A stretch of DNA of 64,000 bases from Arthrobacter sp. 9AX (GTDB lineage Bacteria > Actinomycetota > Actinomycetes > Actinomycetales > Micrococcaceae), in assembly GCF_902506095.1 (NCBI RefSeq), contig NZ_LR733293.1, forward strand, positions 893,502 to 957,501, written 5' to 3'. Positions 49,897-59,287 of this stretch are shown here, one piece after another (the stretch's first letter is position 1; every line of letters starts with the position of its first letter). Below the pieces are notes generated by a model. The model had not been told where the DNA came from, did not search any database, and worked only from the letters and a program-made list of their open reading frames with translations. A program made the translations under genes and the position numbers.

Positions 49897-52119
49897 ATGG
49901 TCGATAACCAGTACGCCACAGCAACTTCTGAACCTGCCCAGGATTTTGACGGGCCCGTACCGGGCGCTGCGCCGTCCAGCGGTGCCGGTTCCGCCACCTC
50001 GAGCGAAGCACTTGCCGTTCTCCGCGAGCTTGTGGGACACCCCGGGGCTGCGTTCCATGAGGGGCAGTTTGAGGCCATCGAGGCGCTGGTCGACGCCGGC
50101 CGGCGGGCTTTGGTGGTCCAGCGCACCGGATGGGGCAAATCGGCTGTCTATTTTGTGGCGTCCCTGCTGCTGCGCCGCCGCGGTGCCGGGCCCACACTCA
50201 TCGTCTCACCGCTGCTGGCACTGATGCGGGACCAGGTGGCTGCCGCTGCCCGGGCAGGGGTGCGTGCTGTGGCGATCAACTCAGCCAACCAGCTGGAGTG
50301 GGACACTGTGCGGGAGCAGCTCGCGGCGGACCAGGTGGACGTCCTCCTGGTTTCCCCCGAACGGCTCACCAACCCGTCCTTCCGGGAAACCCAGCTGCCC
50401 GAGCTGATCCGCCGGACGGGCCTGCTGGTGATCGACGAGGCACACTGCATCTCGGACTGGGGCCACGACTTCCGCCCTGATTACCGGCGCATTGCGGACC
50501 TGATCACGCAGTTGCCGGATACGGTTCCGGTGCTGGCCACCACGGCCACGGCCAACTCCCGCGTGGTGCATGACATCGAGGAGCAGCTCGGGGATGAAGT
50601 CCTCACCATCCGCGGTTCACTGGGGCGTGATTCCCTGCGGATGGGCGTCCTGTCCTTGCCGGACTCCAAGCAGCGCCTGGGCTGGCTCCTGACACACCTG
50701 TCCGATCTCCCCGGCAGCGGCATTATCTATACCCTGACCGTGTCTGCCGCGGAGGATACGGCACGGCTCCTGGCCGAAGCCGGCCACCACGTGCTGGCCT
50801 ATACCGGCCGTACGGACCCGGCGGACCGGGAACGGGCCGAGCAACTGCTGAAGGACAACGAGGTCAAGGCCCTGGTGGCTACCTCGGCCCTGGGGATGGG
50901 CTTCGACAAACCGGACCTGGGTTTTGTGGTCCACCTTGGCGCACCGTCGTCACCGGTGGCTTACTACCAGCAGGTGGGCCGCGCGGGTCGAGGCGCCGCC
51001 AATGCCGACGTGCTTTTGCTCCCGGGTTCAGAAGACCGGGATATCTGGCAGTACTTTGCCACCGCCTCCATGCCCTCCGAAGAAAAGGCCGCAGCCGTCC
51101 TGGCTGCCTTGGGCGAGGCCGGATCGGCCGTCTCCACCGTGGCCCTCGAGGCGCGGGTGGACCTCCGCCGCACCCCCTTGGAGCTGCTCCTCAAAGTCCT
51201 GTCCGTGGACGGCGCCGTGGAGCGGGTGGGCGGCGGCTGGCGTGCCACCGGACAGCCTTGGTTCTACGACGCCGAGCGGTATCAGCGGATCGCCGAGGCA
51301 CGCGTGGACGAGCAGGACTCCATGGTGATCTACCAGGACACCGCCGGATGCCGGATGGAATACATCACCTCCGTCCTTGACGACGAAACCGCCGCGCCCT
51401 GCGGCCGGTGTGACAACTGCGCCGGCCGGTGGTTCCCGGCTGAGATTGCCGAGGCTGCCACGGCGGCGGCCAGCCAGACGCTCAGCAGGGCGGGCGGCGT
51501 CCTGGAAGCCAGGTTGCAGTGGCCCAGCGGCATGGACCGGCTGGGCGTTCCGGTCAAGGGGAAGCTCAAGCCGGGGGAGGGCCTGGCGGAGGGACGTGTC
51601 CTGGCAAGGCTGACCGACCTCGGCTGGGGCGGCGCCCTTCGCGAACTCTTTGCTGCGGGAGCGGAAGACCGGCCGGTGGAGCCGGGCATGCTGCAGGCAT
51701 GCGTGCAGGTCCTGCGGGAGTGGGGTGCCGGTGATTCGCGCACCCCGGGGTGGAGCGGTGCCGGCAGGCCGGCTGCCATCGTCAGCATTCCCTCCCGGAG
51801 CAAGCCGCAGCTGGTGGATTCCCTGGCCCTGGGAATCTCGGAGATCGGACGGATCCCCTACCTGGGCGGGCTGGACCTGGCCCACGGCGGTCCCACCGGA
51901 GGCCGCGGCGGCAACAGTGCCTACCGGCTGGCAGGGGTCTGGGACCGCTTGGTGGTGGGGCCGGAGCTTGGGGCTGCGCTGGGCGGCCTCAACGGCCAGG
52001 CCGTGATGCTGATTGATGACCTCGCAGACAGCCGGTGGACCCTCACAGTGGCCGGCCGCGCCCTCCGGCAGGGCGGCGCCGGAGCAGTCCTTCCACTGGT
52101 GCTGGCCCAAGCCGGCTGA
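49897..52119 (+). CDS. RecQ-like DNA helicase with C-terminal phosphoribosyltransferase-like domain
   Basis: A 740-residue protein. The helicase core shows VVQRTGWGKSAVYF (Walker A, about 72-85), IDEAHCISDWGHDFRPDYRR (DEAH), LATTATAN, ALGMGFDKPDLGFVVHLGAP and QQVGRAGRG. A RecQ zinc module follows: YQDTAGCRMEYIT with CGRCDNCAG. From about 545 the chain turns into a phosphoribosyltransferase-like fold whose PRPP-loop equivalent is VMLIDDLADSRWTLT near 703-717. RecQ proteins unwind recombination intermediates 3'-5'. The role of the fused domain is unknown. GATACT lies 6 nt before the ATG, so the message may be leaderless. Confidence 0.9.
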   Translation: MVDNQYATATSEPAQDFDGPVPGAAPSSGAGSATSSEALAVLRELVGHPGAAFHEGQFEAIEALVDAGRRALVVQRTGWGKSAVYFVASLLLRRRGAGPTLIVSPLLALMRDQVAAAARAGVRAVAINSANQLEWDTVREQLAADQVDVLLVSPERLTNPSFRETQLPELIRRTGLLVIDEAHCISDWGHDFRPDYRRIADLITQLPDTVPVLATTATANSRVVHDIEEQLGDEVLTIRGSLGRDSLRMGVLSLPDSKQRLGWLLTHLSDLPGSGIIYTLTVSAAEDTARLLAEAGHHVLAYTGRTDPADRERAEQLLKDNEVKALVATSALGMGFDKPDLGFVVHLGAPSSPVAYYQQVGRAGRGAANADVLLLPGSEDRDIWQYFATASMPSEEKAAAVLAALGEAGSAVSTVALEARVDLRRTPLELLLKVLSVDGAVERVGGGWRATGQPWFYDAERYQRIAEARVDEQDSMVIYQDTAGCRMEYITSVLDDETAAPCGRCDNCAGRWFPAEIAEAATAAASQTLSRAGGVLEARLQWPSGMDRLGVPVKGKLKPGEGLAEGRVLARLTDLGWGGALRELFAAGAEDRPVEPGMLQACVQVLREWGAGDSRTPGWSGAGRPAAIVSIPSRSKPQLVDSLALGISEIGRIPYLGGLDLAHGGPTGGRGGNSAYRLAGVWDRLVVGPELGAALGGLNGQAVMLIDDLADSRWTLTVAGRALRQGGAGAVLPLVLAQAG

Positions 52120-52173
52120 CGCAAGGGCAGCGGTCCACCGGGCAGGGTGACCCCGCAGGCTGGTAAAGCCGGC

Positions 52174-53607
52174 TCAGACCCGCTGGGCCTTGCGCTGGCT
52201 GACTTCCGCTCCGGCGTGGCGCGGGAGGAAGAGGCTGTCGGCCGTGCTGGCGAGCATCAGTACCGTCATGGCCAGGAACGCTCCGCGGAAAGGTCCGGCA
52301 GCGTCGTCCGGGAAAGTGCCCAGGCCGGCGAAGACCCGGATCAGCAGGGCGCCCACGGCGATGCCGGCGCCGGTGGCGAGCTGCACGAGGGTGGCCGACA
52401 CAGTGTTGGCTGATGTCAGCTGTGCCGGTGCGATGTCGGCGTACTGTACCGAGGCGTAGGCCGAGAAGCCGATGGAGCGGAAGGCCCCGCTGCAGACCAG
52501 CAGGGCGAATGTGAGCGCCTGCGGCGTGTCCGGCGTCAGCAGGGCGCAGAGGGCAAAGGTTGCGGCGGAAGCGATCGACGCGAACACCAGCATTGCCCGG
52601 AAGCCGAAGCGCCGGATGAGAGGTGTTGTGGCCGGCTTGATACCGATGTTGCCGATGAAGACTGCCGCCACCATCGCCCCGGCTTGCAACGGGGACCAGC
52701 CGAATCCGGCCTGGAACATCAGCGGCAGGAGGAAGGGAACCGAGCTGATGGTCAACCGGTAGGCGAACCCGCCGGTGGCCATCGCCCGGAACGTTCGGGT
52801 GTTGAACACACCGAGGTCGAAGAGCGGGTTGCGGGTCCGGCGCATCCACAGGACCGCGCAGAGGAGGGAGACAGCACCAAAACCGGCGCTCAGGGCCGCC
52901 CATGGGGCTTCCGGGTGGGCGCTCACCAGTTCAAGGCCCACCACGAGGGCGCCCACGCCCAGGGTCGTAAGGAACAACCCCAGCCAGTCCAGCCGCCGCC
53001 CCGGATCGCCCGCCACGGCCGGGACCATGCGCAGGGCGGCAAGGAACGCCGCGGCCCCCAGCGGAAGGTTGATCAGGAAGATCCAGTGCCAGGACAGGTA
53101 GGTGGTCAATGCCCCGCCCACCAGCGGGGCAAGGACCGGGGCCAGCAGTCCGGGCCACACCAGGAACGCCGTGGCGCGGAGCAGGTCGGCTTTGGGGGTT
53201 CCCCGAAGAACGAGCAGGGTGCCCACCGGAACCATCATGGCGCCGCCGAACCCCTGCGCAATCCGGCTGAGGGTCAGCGCAGTGAGGTCCTGGCTCAGCG
53301 AGCACGCCAGGGAAGAAAGGGTAAAGATGGCAATGGCCAGGCAGAAGACCCGCCGCGCCCCCATCCGTTCGGCCAGCCACCCGCTGAACGGAATGCCCAT
53401 GGCAACAGTCAGCAGGTAGGCCGTCATGGTGATGTTCACGTCCGCGGGCGGGACATGGAAGTCGGCAGCAATGTTGGGGATGGCCGTGGTGAGGACCGTG
53501 CCGTCGAGGAACTCCATAAAGAAGGTGGCCGCCACCAGCAGCGCCAGGCGCGGGCTCCAGGCCTGTGTTGTGCCGGGCGCCCCATCCACCGTGTTGCTTG
53601 CTGCCAT
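52174..53607 (-). CDS. MFS drug efflux transporter (DHA2 type)
   Basis: A 477-residue protein with about 14 membrane segments. FMEFLDGTVLTTAIPNIAAD is the DHA2 helix-1 signature, GWLAERMGARRVFCLAI the loop 2-3, and RIAQGFGGAMMVPVGTLLVL motif C-like helix 5 region. These proteins export drugs and other amphiphiles by proton antiport. Substrate unknown. The ATG at 53607 has GGAGGA upstream. Confidence 0.9.
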   Translation of the reverse strand: MAASNTVDGAPGTTQAWSPRLALLVAATFFMEFLDGTVLTTAIPNIAADFHVPPADVNITMTAYLLTVAMGIPFSGWLAERMGARRVFCLAIAIFTLSSLACSLSQDLTALTLSRIAQGFGGAMMVPVGTLLVLRGTPKADLLRATAFLVWPGLLAPVLAPLVGGALTTYLSWHWIFLINLPLGAAAFLAALRMVPAVAGDPGRRLDWLGLFLTTLGVGALVVGLELVSAHPEAPWAALSAGFGAVSLLCAVLWMRRTRNPLFDLGVFNTRTFRAMATGGFAYRLTISSVPFLLPLMFQAGFGWSPLQAGAMVAAVFIGNIGIKPATTPLIRRFGFRAMLVFASIASAATFALCALLTPDTPQALTFALLVCSGAFRSIGFSAYASVQYADIAPAQLTSANTVSATLVQLATGAGIAVGALLIRVFAGLGTFPDDAAGPFRGAFLAMTVLMLASTADSLFLPRHAGAEVSQRKAQRV

Positions 53608-53706
53608 CTGCCCATCCTCCCACCGCAAGGGGTCCCGGGACTTGAGGTGTCCGAACGCCGGACGGACGCAGGATCCAGGCGGGCTCCAGGCCCCGGGAAC
53701 GCAAAA

Positions 53707-53729
53707 GGCCCCGGTCGAGGACCGGGGCC
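53707..53729 (-). terminator. Terminator of tRNA-Ser(GCT)
   Basis: A perfect 10-bp stem GGCCCCGGTC (53707-53716 with 53720-53729), followed on the minus strand by TTTTGC; it starts 5 bp beyond the tRNA. Confidence 0.85.
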
Positions 53730-53734
53730 AAACG

Positions 53735-53822
53735 CGGAGACGGGGGGATTTGAACCCCCGGTGGAGTTGTGCCCCACACTTCATTAGCAGTGAAGCCCAT
53801 TCGGCCGCTCTGGCACGTCTCC
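53735..53822 (-). tRNA. tRNA-Ser(GCT)
   Basis: An 88-nt serine tRNA with a long variable arm. The acceptor GGAGACG pairs with CGTCTCC, the anticodon loop CTGCTAA gives GCT, the T loop is GTTCAAAT. CCA is not encoded. Confidence 0.97.
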
Positions 53823-53931
53823 AATTGCTATTCCTAGCCCACCAAGGATACGCAGATCCGGGCATCCAGTGCAAAACGGCCCGCCAGGCCCATCACAGCG
53901 TCCCGGGACGCCAGGAGGCCGCCGGGGAGAA

Positions 53932-54501
53932 TCACGCGCTGCCTGGAGAAATTGGCCCTTGCCAAGGCCGTACCATCCTGACTTCGCGCAGGTTTTCCCA
54001 TTCCGGGATGACATCCGCGGCGCCGTCGGGGGCAAAACCGAAGTGCCCGTAAAAACCGATGGCCCGCGCATTGTCCGCCGCCACCCACAGGCTGGCTGCC
54101 GCACCGCCCAGCGCTGCATCCAGCAGGCGACGTCCCAGTCCCAGCCCCTGGTGCGACGCCAGCAGGTACAGCCCCCACAGTTCAAGGTCGCCGCACGACG
54201 GCGGCGCGAAGCTGTGCGCTGAAGCGCCCGGCTCCCTGCGGATACCGGCGAATCCCACTATCGTGCCGCCGTCGGAAGCCACCCATGCGCCAGCCGGCTC
54301 CGAAGCCTCCAGCAGGTGCCGCCACAGCGGAAGCCGGGACGCAGGCTCCTGCGACTCAAGGAATTCCTCAGACAGCATGCCCCGGTAGGTCTCCTGCCAG
54401 CAGCGGACGTGGACCTCCGCCAGCCGCTCCACATCGGCGGCCGCAGCCCGGCGCACCAGCAGTACCAAGGCTAGGAGGTCCCGCCTGCCAGGGCCTTCCA
54501 C
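53932..54501 (-). CDS. GNAT-family N-acetyltransferase
   Basis: Up to 189 residues of the GCN5-related acetyltransferase fold. VLLVRRAAAADVERLAEVHV is the first strand and helix, LELWGLYLLASHQGLGLGRR the acetyl-CoA-binding motif A, and WVAADNARAIGFYGHFGFAP motif B. Substrate unknown. A GTG at 54501 would overlap the peptidase gene by 31 bp; TTG at 54468, right after that gene's stop, fits the fold start equally well. Co-transcribed with the peptidase. Confidence 0.85.
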   Translation of the reverse strand: MEGPGRRDLLALVLLVRRAAAADVERLAEVHVRCWQETYRGMLSEEFLESQEPASRLPLWRHLLEASEPAGAWVASDGGTIVGFAGIRREPGASAHSFAPPSCGDLELWGLYLLASHQGLGLGRRLLDAALGGAAASLWVAADNARAIGFYGHFGFAPDGAADVIPEWENLREVRMVRPWQGPISPGSA

Positions 54502-56711
54502 AGGAAATGCTGGCTGCGGGCCTGCAATGCCGCTGCCTGCCGATTGTCTGAAGCCCCGGCGTGGCCGCCCTCCAGAGCCTCGTGATACCAGACGTTGGGG
54601 ATGCCCATCGCCAGCATCCGGGCAGCCATCTTCCGCGCCTGCACCGGGCCCACACGGTCATCCGAGGTGGCCGTCCAGATAAACGTCTCCGGGTAGTCCA
54701 CGCCGTCCTTGAGCAGGTGGTACGGCGAGAACCTCCGGATGTACTCCCACAGCTCCGGCACGTCCGGGTCGCCGTATTCGGCGATCCACGAGTGCCCGGC
54801 AGAGAGCTTCGTGTAGCGGCGCATGTCCAGCAGGGGTACACCGCAGGAGACGGCGCCGAACAGTTCCGGGTACTGGGTCAACATGTTTCCTACCAGGAGG
54901 CCGCCGTTGGACCCGCCCACGCAGCCCAGCCGCTCCGGGGAAGTGACGCCGCGGGAAATCAGGTGCCGGGCCACCGCCGCGAAGTCCTGGTACGCCTTGT
55001 GCCGGTTTTCCTGCAGCGCCGCCCGGTGCCACGAGGGCCCGTACTCGCCGCCGCCGCGGATGTTCGCCACCACGTACACACCGCCGCGCGCATGCGGTGC
55101 GGAACCGTCGGCCCCGGCGGAGGACGTCCGGCGTTCCAGCCAGGCCCTGCCCACGGTGCCGCTGTACGCCGGTGTGCGGGAGACCTCGAAGCCGCCGTAG
55201 CCGGACAGCTGGGTGGGGTTCTGCCCGTCAAGGGCCAGGTCCCGCGGGGCCACCTGGAAGTACGGAACCCGGGTGCCGTCGTCGGACACCGCAAAGTGCT
55301 GCTGGACCTCGTAGGCATCGTCGGCAAAGAACGACGGCGATGTCTTTACCACCGCGTGCCGGCTCACCACGCCCGGGGTCCCGTCAGTTGCTCGCGCCAG
55401 GGTGCCCCGCATCAGGGTGCTGGGGGTGGTGAAGCCGGTGGCGACGAGCCAGAAGTCGTCGCCCGCACCGGCGCCGGCCTCGTCTTCGTCATCCACCGCG
55501 TAGGCGTTGACGTCGTGCAGCGGCGGGCAGGCATCCAGGAGCGAGGACTCCCAGGCCGCCTCCGGAGACTCGCCGGGCCGGGCCGGATCGAGCACCCGGA
55601 TTTCCGATGAGACGTCCTTCAGGAGGTTCAGCAGCAGGAAGTTCCGGGTCCAGCTCCAGGACTGCAGGGAAGTGCCGGCGTCCGGGGTGAACAGTACGGA
55701 GACGTCACGCGAGCCCGCCAGGTAGTCCTCGAACGGCGCGGCGAGCAGCGAACCGGCAGGATGTGTGGCGCCGTCGAGCAGCCAGTCCTGCTGCGGCCGG
55801 AACAGCAGCCACTCGCGGTGTGCACTGACGTTGACGTCGGTGGGAACGTCGATCTCCACCCAAGCGCCGTCCCGCAGTACAGCATTGCTGCGGTTGTAGA
55901 AGTCGATGTAGTCAACGGCGAAGGTCCGCTCGAATCCGGGCGTGGAATCGTGCGCCACCACCGCCATCATGTGGTGTTCCGGCACCTCGAACAACCGCAG
56001 CGCGTCCGGCAGCGAGTCGCCGCGCTTGAGGGTTACGGCCGTGCGGGCGTAGGAGGAGGCCGTCCGCGGAAGTCCTTCAGCGGTGGAGGCGACCAGCAGC
56101 GTGTCCGCATCCAGCCACGACACGTTGCCCTTCGCCGTCGGCAGGTCAAAGCCGCCCTGCGCGGGGTCCACGAAGGTGCGCGTCTCCACGTCGAATTCCC
56201 GGTACCTGTTGGCGTCGCCGCCGTCCGGTGACAGCGCCAGCAGTGCGTGCCGGTACGGCTCTCCGGCGGCGGGGCGGAGGAAGGTGGCGCCGTGGAAGAC
56301 CCACTCCTCGCCCTCAGCGGCGGACAGGGCGTCCACGTCAAGGAGGACATCCCATTCGGGGGAATCGCTGCAGTAGCTCTCCCACGTGGTGCGGCGCCAG
56401 AGGCCCTTGGGGTTCTGCTGGTCCTTCCAGAAGTTGTAGTACCAGTCACCCCGCTTGCCCACCATCGCGATCCGGTCCGTGGAGTCGAGCACCTCAAGGA
56501 TGCTGCCCTCGAGCTCCACATAGTCGGCGTCCTCCAGCAGGTCCTCCGTGCGGGAATTCTGCTCCTTCACCCAGGCAAGCTGCTCTTCGCCGTAGATGTC
56601 CTCCAGCCAGACGTTCTCGTCAGTGGGCTCGGGCGCGATGCCCTGCGGGTCGGTACCGGTGGAGTGGCCGGAACCGGGGGCGGGCGCTGGATCAGCTGCA
56701 GTGGTGGTCAT
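54471..56711 (-). CDS. Prolyl oligopeptidase-family serine peptidase
   Basis: A 746-residue cytoplasmic S9A peptidase. An N-terminal segment and a seven-bladed propeller (about 90-450) precede the alpha/beta hydrolase domain, with nucleophile GCVGGSNGGLLVGNM, Asp in WTATSDDRVGPVQARKMA and His in ALEGGHAGASDN. It cleaves short peptides after proline. The ATG at 56711 (MTTTAADP) is chosen; an ATG 9 nt upstream in frame is possible. Divergent from the FAD protein gene with 85 bp between. Confidence 0.93.
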   Translation of the reverse strand: MTTTAADPAPAPGSGHSTGTDPQGIAPEPTDENVWLEDIYGEEQLAWVKEQNSRTEDLLEDADYVELEGSILEVLDSTDRIAMVGKRGDWYYNFWKDQQNPKGLWRRTTWESYCSDSPEWDVLLDVDALSAAEGEEWVFHGATFLRPAAGEPYRHALLALSPDGGDANRYREFDVETRTFVDPAQGGFDLPTAKGNVSWLDADTLLVASTAEGLPRTASSYARTAVTLKRGDSLPDALRLFEVPEHHMMAVVAHDSTPGFERTFAVDYIDFYNRSNAVLRDGAWVEIDVPTDVNVSAHREWLLFRPQQDWLLDGATHPAGSLLAAPFEDYLAGSRDVSVLFTPDAGTSLQSWSWTRNFLLLNLLKDVSSEIRVLDPARPGESPEAAWESSLLDACPPLHDVNAYAVDDEDEAGAGAGDDFWLVATGFTTPSTLMRGTLARATDGTPGVVSRHAVVKTSPSFFADDAYEVQQHFAVSDDGTRVPYFQVAPRDLALDGQNPTQLSGYGGFEVSRTPAYSGTVGRAWLERRTSSAGADGSAPHARGGVYVVANIRGGGEYGPSWHRAALQENRHKAYQDFAAVARHLISRGVTSPERLGCVGGSNGGLLVGNMLTQYPELFGAVSCGVPLLDMRRYTKLSAGHSWIAEYGDPDVPELWEYIRRFSPYHLLKDGVDYPETFIWTATSDDRVGPVQARKMAARMLAMGIPNVWYHEALEGGHAGASDNRQAAALQARSQHFLWKALAGGTS

Positions 56712-56783
56712 GCGCCCCATCCAAACAACATCCGCGGACGGCTGGCAAGTCAAGCGTGCAGCACATACTTCGTTTCCAGCCCG

Positions 56784-56789
56784 TACGCT
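56784..56789 (+). promoter_or_regulatory. -10 box of the FAD/NAD(P)-binding protein gene
   Basis: TACGCT lies 7 nt before the GTG at 56797, supporting that start and a leaderless message. Confidence 0.5.
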
Positions 56790-56796
56790 GGATGCC

Positions 56797-58731
56797 GTGG
56801 AAATAACGCAGAGCATCCGGACCGCCATCATTGGGGCAGGTCCGCGGGGCACCAGTGTCCTGGAACGCCTGCTGGCCCGCAGCGCCGCACAGGCCGCGTC
56901 CGGCGCCGTGCGCCTCCACATCGATGTGATCGATCCCTACCCCGCAGGTCCCGGCCACGTGTGGCAGCCGCAGCAGTCACGGTTGTTCCTCATGAACACC
57001 CAGTCCTTCTACCCCACGCTGATTCCGGAGGACCCCGCCCTGGCGCCGCCCGTCGCCGGCACCACCTTTGACCAGTGGCGGACCCGGCAGCGACGCGACC
57101 CGTCACCAGCCCTGACCGAGGATGAGCTCGCGGAGCTTGCCGTCCTGGATTCCACCGATTTCCCCAGCCGCGCCCTGTACGGCCGCTACCTGCGCGACAC
57201 CGTCGAGGAGCTGACGTCCAAGGCTCCAGACGGCGTCACTATCGACTTCCACGGAACGTCCGCGTTGTCGGTGGTTCCCGTGGGGGACGGAACGTTCGAC
57301 GTCGGCCTGGCGACGGGAGCCACGCTCCGCACCGGTTCCGTGGTGCTGGCCCTGGGCCATATCCCGTCACGGCTGAACCCCGAACAGCGGGAGCTCCAGG
57401 CTTCGGCGCAGCAGCTGGGCCTGCAGTACCTTCCGCCGGCGGTCCCCGCGGATGTGGACTGGTCCCGGATTCCGGCCGGCGAACCCGTCCTGGTCCGTGG
57501 CATGGGCCTGAACTTCTTCGACACCATGGTCCAGCTGACCGAGGGCCGTGGCGGAAAATTCATCAGCAACGGCGGGGCGCTCCGCTACGAGCCCTCGGGC
57601 CAGGAACCGCACATCATTGCCGCGTCCCGCCGTGGAACGCCTTACCGCGCCAAGGCCGCGCTGAACGGTTACTACCCGGCGTCGGTCACCCTGCGCTACT
57701 TCACCGAGGCGGCGCTGGAACGCTTCCGCACCGCGGGAATCCGCCCGGCGTTTGACCACGACTTCTGGCCGCTCCTGCACCGCGACGCGCTCTGGGCCTA
57801 CTACTCCACCCTGGTGCGCTCGCAGCCGAACGCCGTGCCGGACCCGAAAGCATTCCTTACCGCCCTGGACGAGGCCCTCCATCCGCACGCGCACAGCGCC
57901 GGCAACTGGGAAGACAACGTCGAAAGCGTGCTCGCCGTCCACGTCGGCCCACGGCACCGGCTCGACCTGGCGGGGCTCGCCGGGCCGCTGGCCGGACGAT
58001 CCTTCGCTGCACGCACCGAACTGGACGCCGCCGTCGTGGAGTACCTGCTGGATGACGCCCGCCGGTCCGCCCTCGGCGAGGACGATCCCGTGAAGATGGC
58101 CATCGGTGCCCTCCACCACGGGCGCGCCGTCCTGAAGACAGCAGTGGCCGACGGCGGCATCACCGATGAGTCCTGGGTTGCGGGACTGCGTGGCTGGTTC
58201 GAGTCGTTTGTGGAGGGGCTCGCGAGCGGTCCGCCTGCCCTGCGCGCCGAGCAGCTTGCGGCGCTGGCCAAGGCGGGAGTGGTCAGCTTTGTGGGGCCTG
58301 ATCCCAAGTTCGCCGTGGACCGCCGGAACCGCGTCTTCACTGCGGCCTCGCCCTGGGTGCACGATGTGCCGGTGACGGCAAGGGCCATGGTGGAGGCGCT
58401 GGCGCCGGGCAACCGGATCTCCGCCGCCGATTCGCCGGTGCTGGAGCAGTTGCTGCGGGACGGGTTGGTGCGGCCGCGGCTGATGATGACTGTTGAGGGA
58501 GCCCCCGTGCAGTCCACCGGCCTGGATGTTGAGCCGCACCCCTACCGGCCCGTGGCAGCCAACGGGTCGGTCACCGAGGGCCTCTACGTGCTCGGGCTGC
58601 AGCTCTCCTCCATGCAGTGGGGCACCGCCATCGCCGCCGAAGCCGTCCAGCCCGGCGGCCCCAATTACCGCAGCGGCCAGCGGACCCTGCGCGATGCCGA
58701 CGAAATTGCCGCCGCCATCCTGAGCGCCTGA
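56797..58731 (+). CDS. FAD/NAD(P)-binding protein
   Basis: A 644-residue flavoprotein. N-terminal TAIIGAGPRGTSVLERLLAR is the dinucleotide-binding fold, followed by DVIDPYPAGPGHVWQPQQSR and the segment VVLALGHIPSRLNP; the later part contains LVRGMGLNFFDTMVQLTEGR and YVLGLQLSSMQWGT near the end. This large single-domain family (NAD_binding_9) is of unknown physiological function; some members act in ornithine or lysine N-hydroxylation-like chemistry. The GTG at 56797 is supported by a -10 box 7 nt upstream. Confidence 0.85.
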   Translation: MEITQSIRTAIIGAGPRGTSVLERLLARSAAQAASGAVRLHIDVIDPYPAGPGHVWQPQQSRLFLMNTQSFYPTLIPEDPALAPPVAGTTFDQWRTRQRRDPSPALTEDELAELAVLDSTDFPSRALYGRYLRDTVEELTSKAPDGVTIDFHGTSALSVVPVGDGTFDVGLATGATLRTGSVVLALGHIPSRLNPEQRELQASAQQLGLQYLPPAVPADVDWSRIPAGEPVLVRGMGLNFFDTMVQLTEGRGGKFISNGGALRYEPSGQEPHIIAASRRGTPYRAKAALNGYYPASVTLRYFTEAALERFRTAGIRPAFDHDFWPLLHRDALWAYYSTLVRSQPNAVPDPKAFLTALDEALHPHAHSAGNWEDNVESVLAVHVGPRHRLDLAGLAGPLAGRSFAARTELDAAVVEYLLDDARRSALGEDDPVKMAIGALHHGRAVLKTAVADGGITDESWVAGLRGWFESFVEGLASGPPALRAEQLAALAKAGVVSFVGPDPKFAVDRRNRVFTAASPWVHDVPVTARAMVEALAPGNRISAADSPVLEQLLRDGLVRPRLMMTVEGAPVQSTGLDVEPHPYRPVAANGSVTEGLYVLGLQLSSMQWGTAIAAEAVQPGGPNYRSGQRTLRDADEIAAAILSA

Positions 58732-58746
58732 CTTCACTGGAGTTTT

Positions 58747-58780
58747 GCAGGCTGCAGGGATAAGTGCCCCTGCAGCCTGC
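58747..58780 (+). terminator. Terminator after the FAD/NAD(P)-binding protein gene
   Basis: A perfect 13-bp stem (58747-58759 with 58768-58780), 8-nt loop, 16 bp after the stop codon; no strong T-run follows. Confidence 0.7.
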
Positions 58781-59287
58781 ATACCTGGACAAAAACTCCC
58801 GGCTGGTGAGGGCCTCAATAAGTAACACTGCGGACCTCCGCGCAGAAATATCCTGACCTTCCCGGCGGGGACCAAGCGTCTCCGGTTACATGACTTGCGC
58901 GTCCGGCGTCGCGGACCCGCGGATCCGGTTCCCCGCGTGCTCCGGGCGTTACACGCAGAAGTCGCGGCAGGTCATTGCGTGGCCGCGCGTGACACTTCGT
59001 GGCGTCGTTTCCTTACGCTGAGTTGCCCCGGGTTTCGGCCCGCGGCCTCGAATGACACCGGGCGTCCCGGAACAACGCCAGGGAACCTCCCATGACCCCG
59101 TACGTCGCGCAATTTCCCCCGATTTCCTGCGGTGAACCGGCCCCTTCTGCCCCGGATTCTTTCCTGTTCTAGTTGTCCCAACGGCCAGCCCGGCCGGGAT
59201 CCACTGACCGCACCCGCCTGAACCCTCCGCACTGAGACTGCGCCCTCCACACTGAGCCAAACCCGCACTGAAAGGCAAGGAACCACC
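58781..59287. other. Long region upstream of the TauD-type gene
   Basis: About 500 bp with no convincing gene. It ends with three spaced copies of CGCACTGA/CACACTGAG-like units (about 59228-59270) close to the ribosome binding site AAGGCAAGGA. No known riboswitch was recognised. Confidence 0.4.

Noticed and set aside
57367-58875. A 502-codon minus-strand frame opposite the FAD protein gene
   Set aside because: No motif and repetitive Gly/His/Arg composition; the plus-strand gene has a clear FAD-binding start and promoter.
58950-58976. Cys-containing mini frame MTCRDFCV on the minus strand upstream of the TauD-type gene, resembling a sulfur leader peptide
   Set aside because: It points away from the dioxygenase gene and no minus-strand gene follows it, so an attenuation role is not supported.
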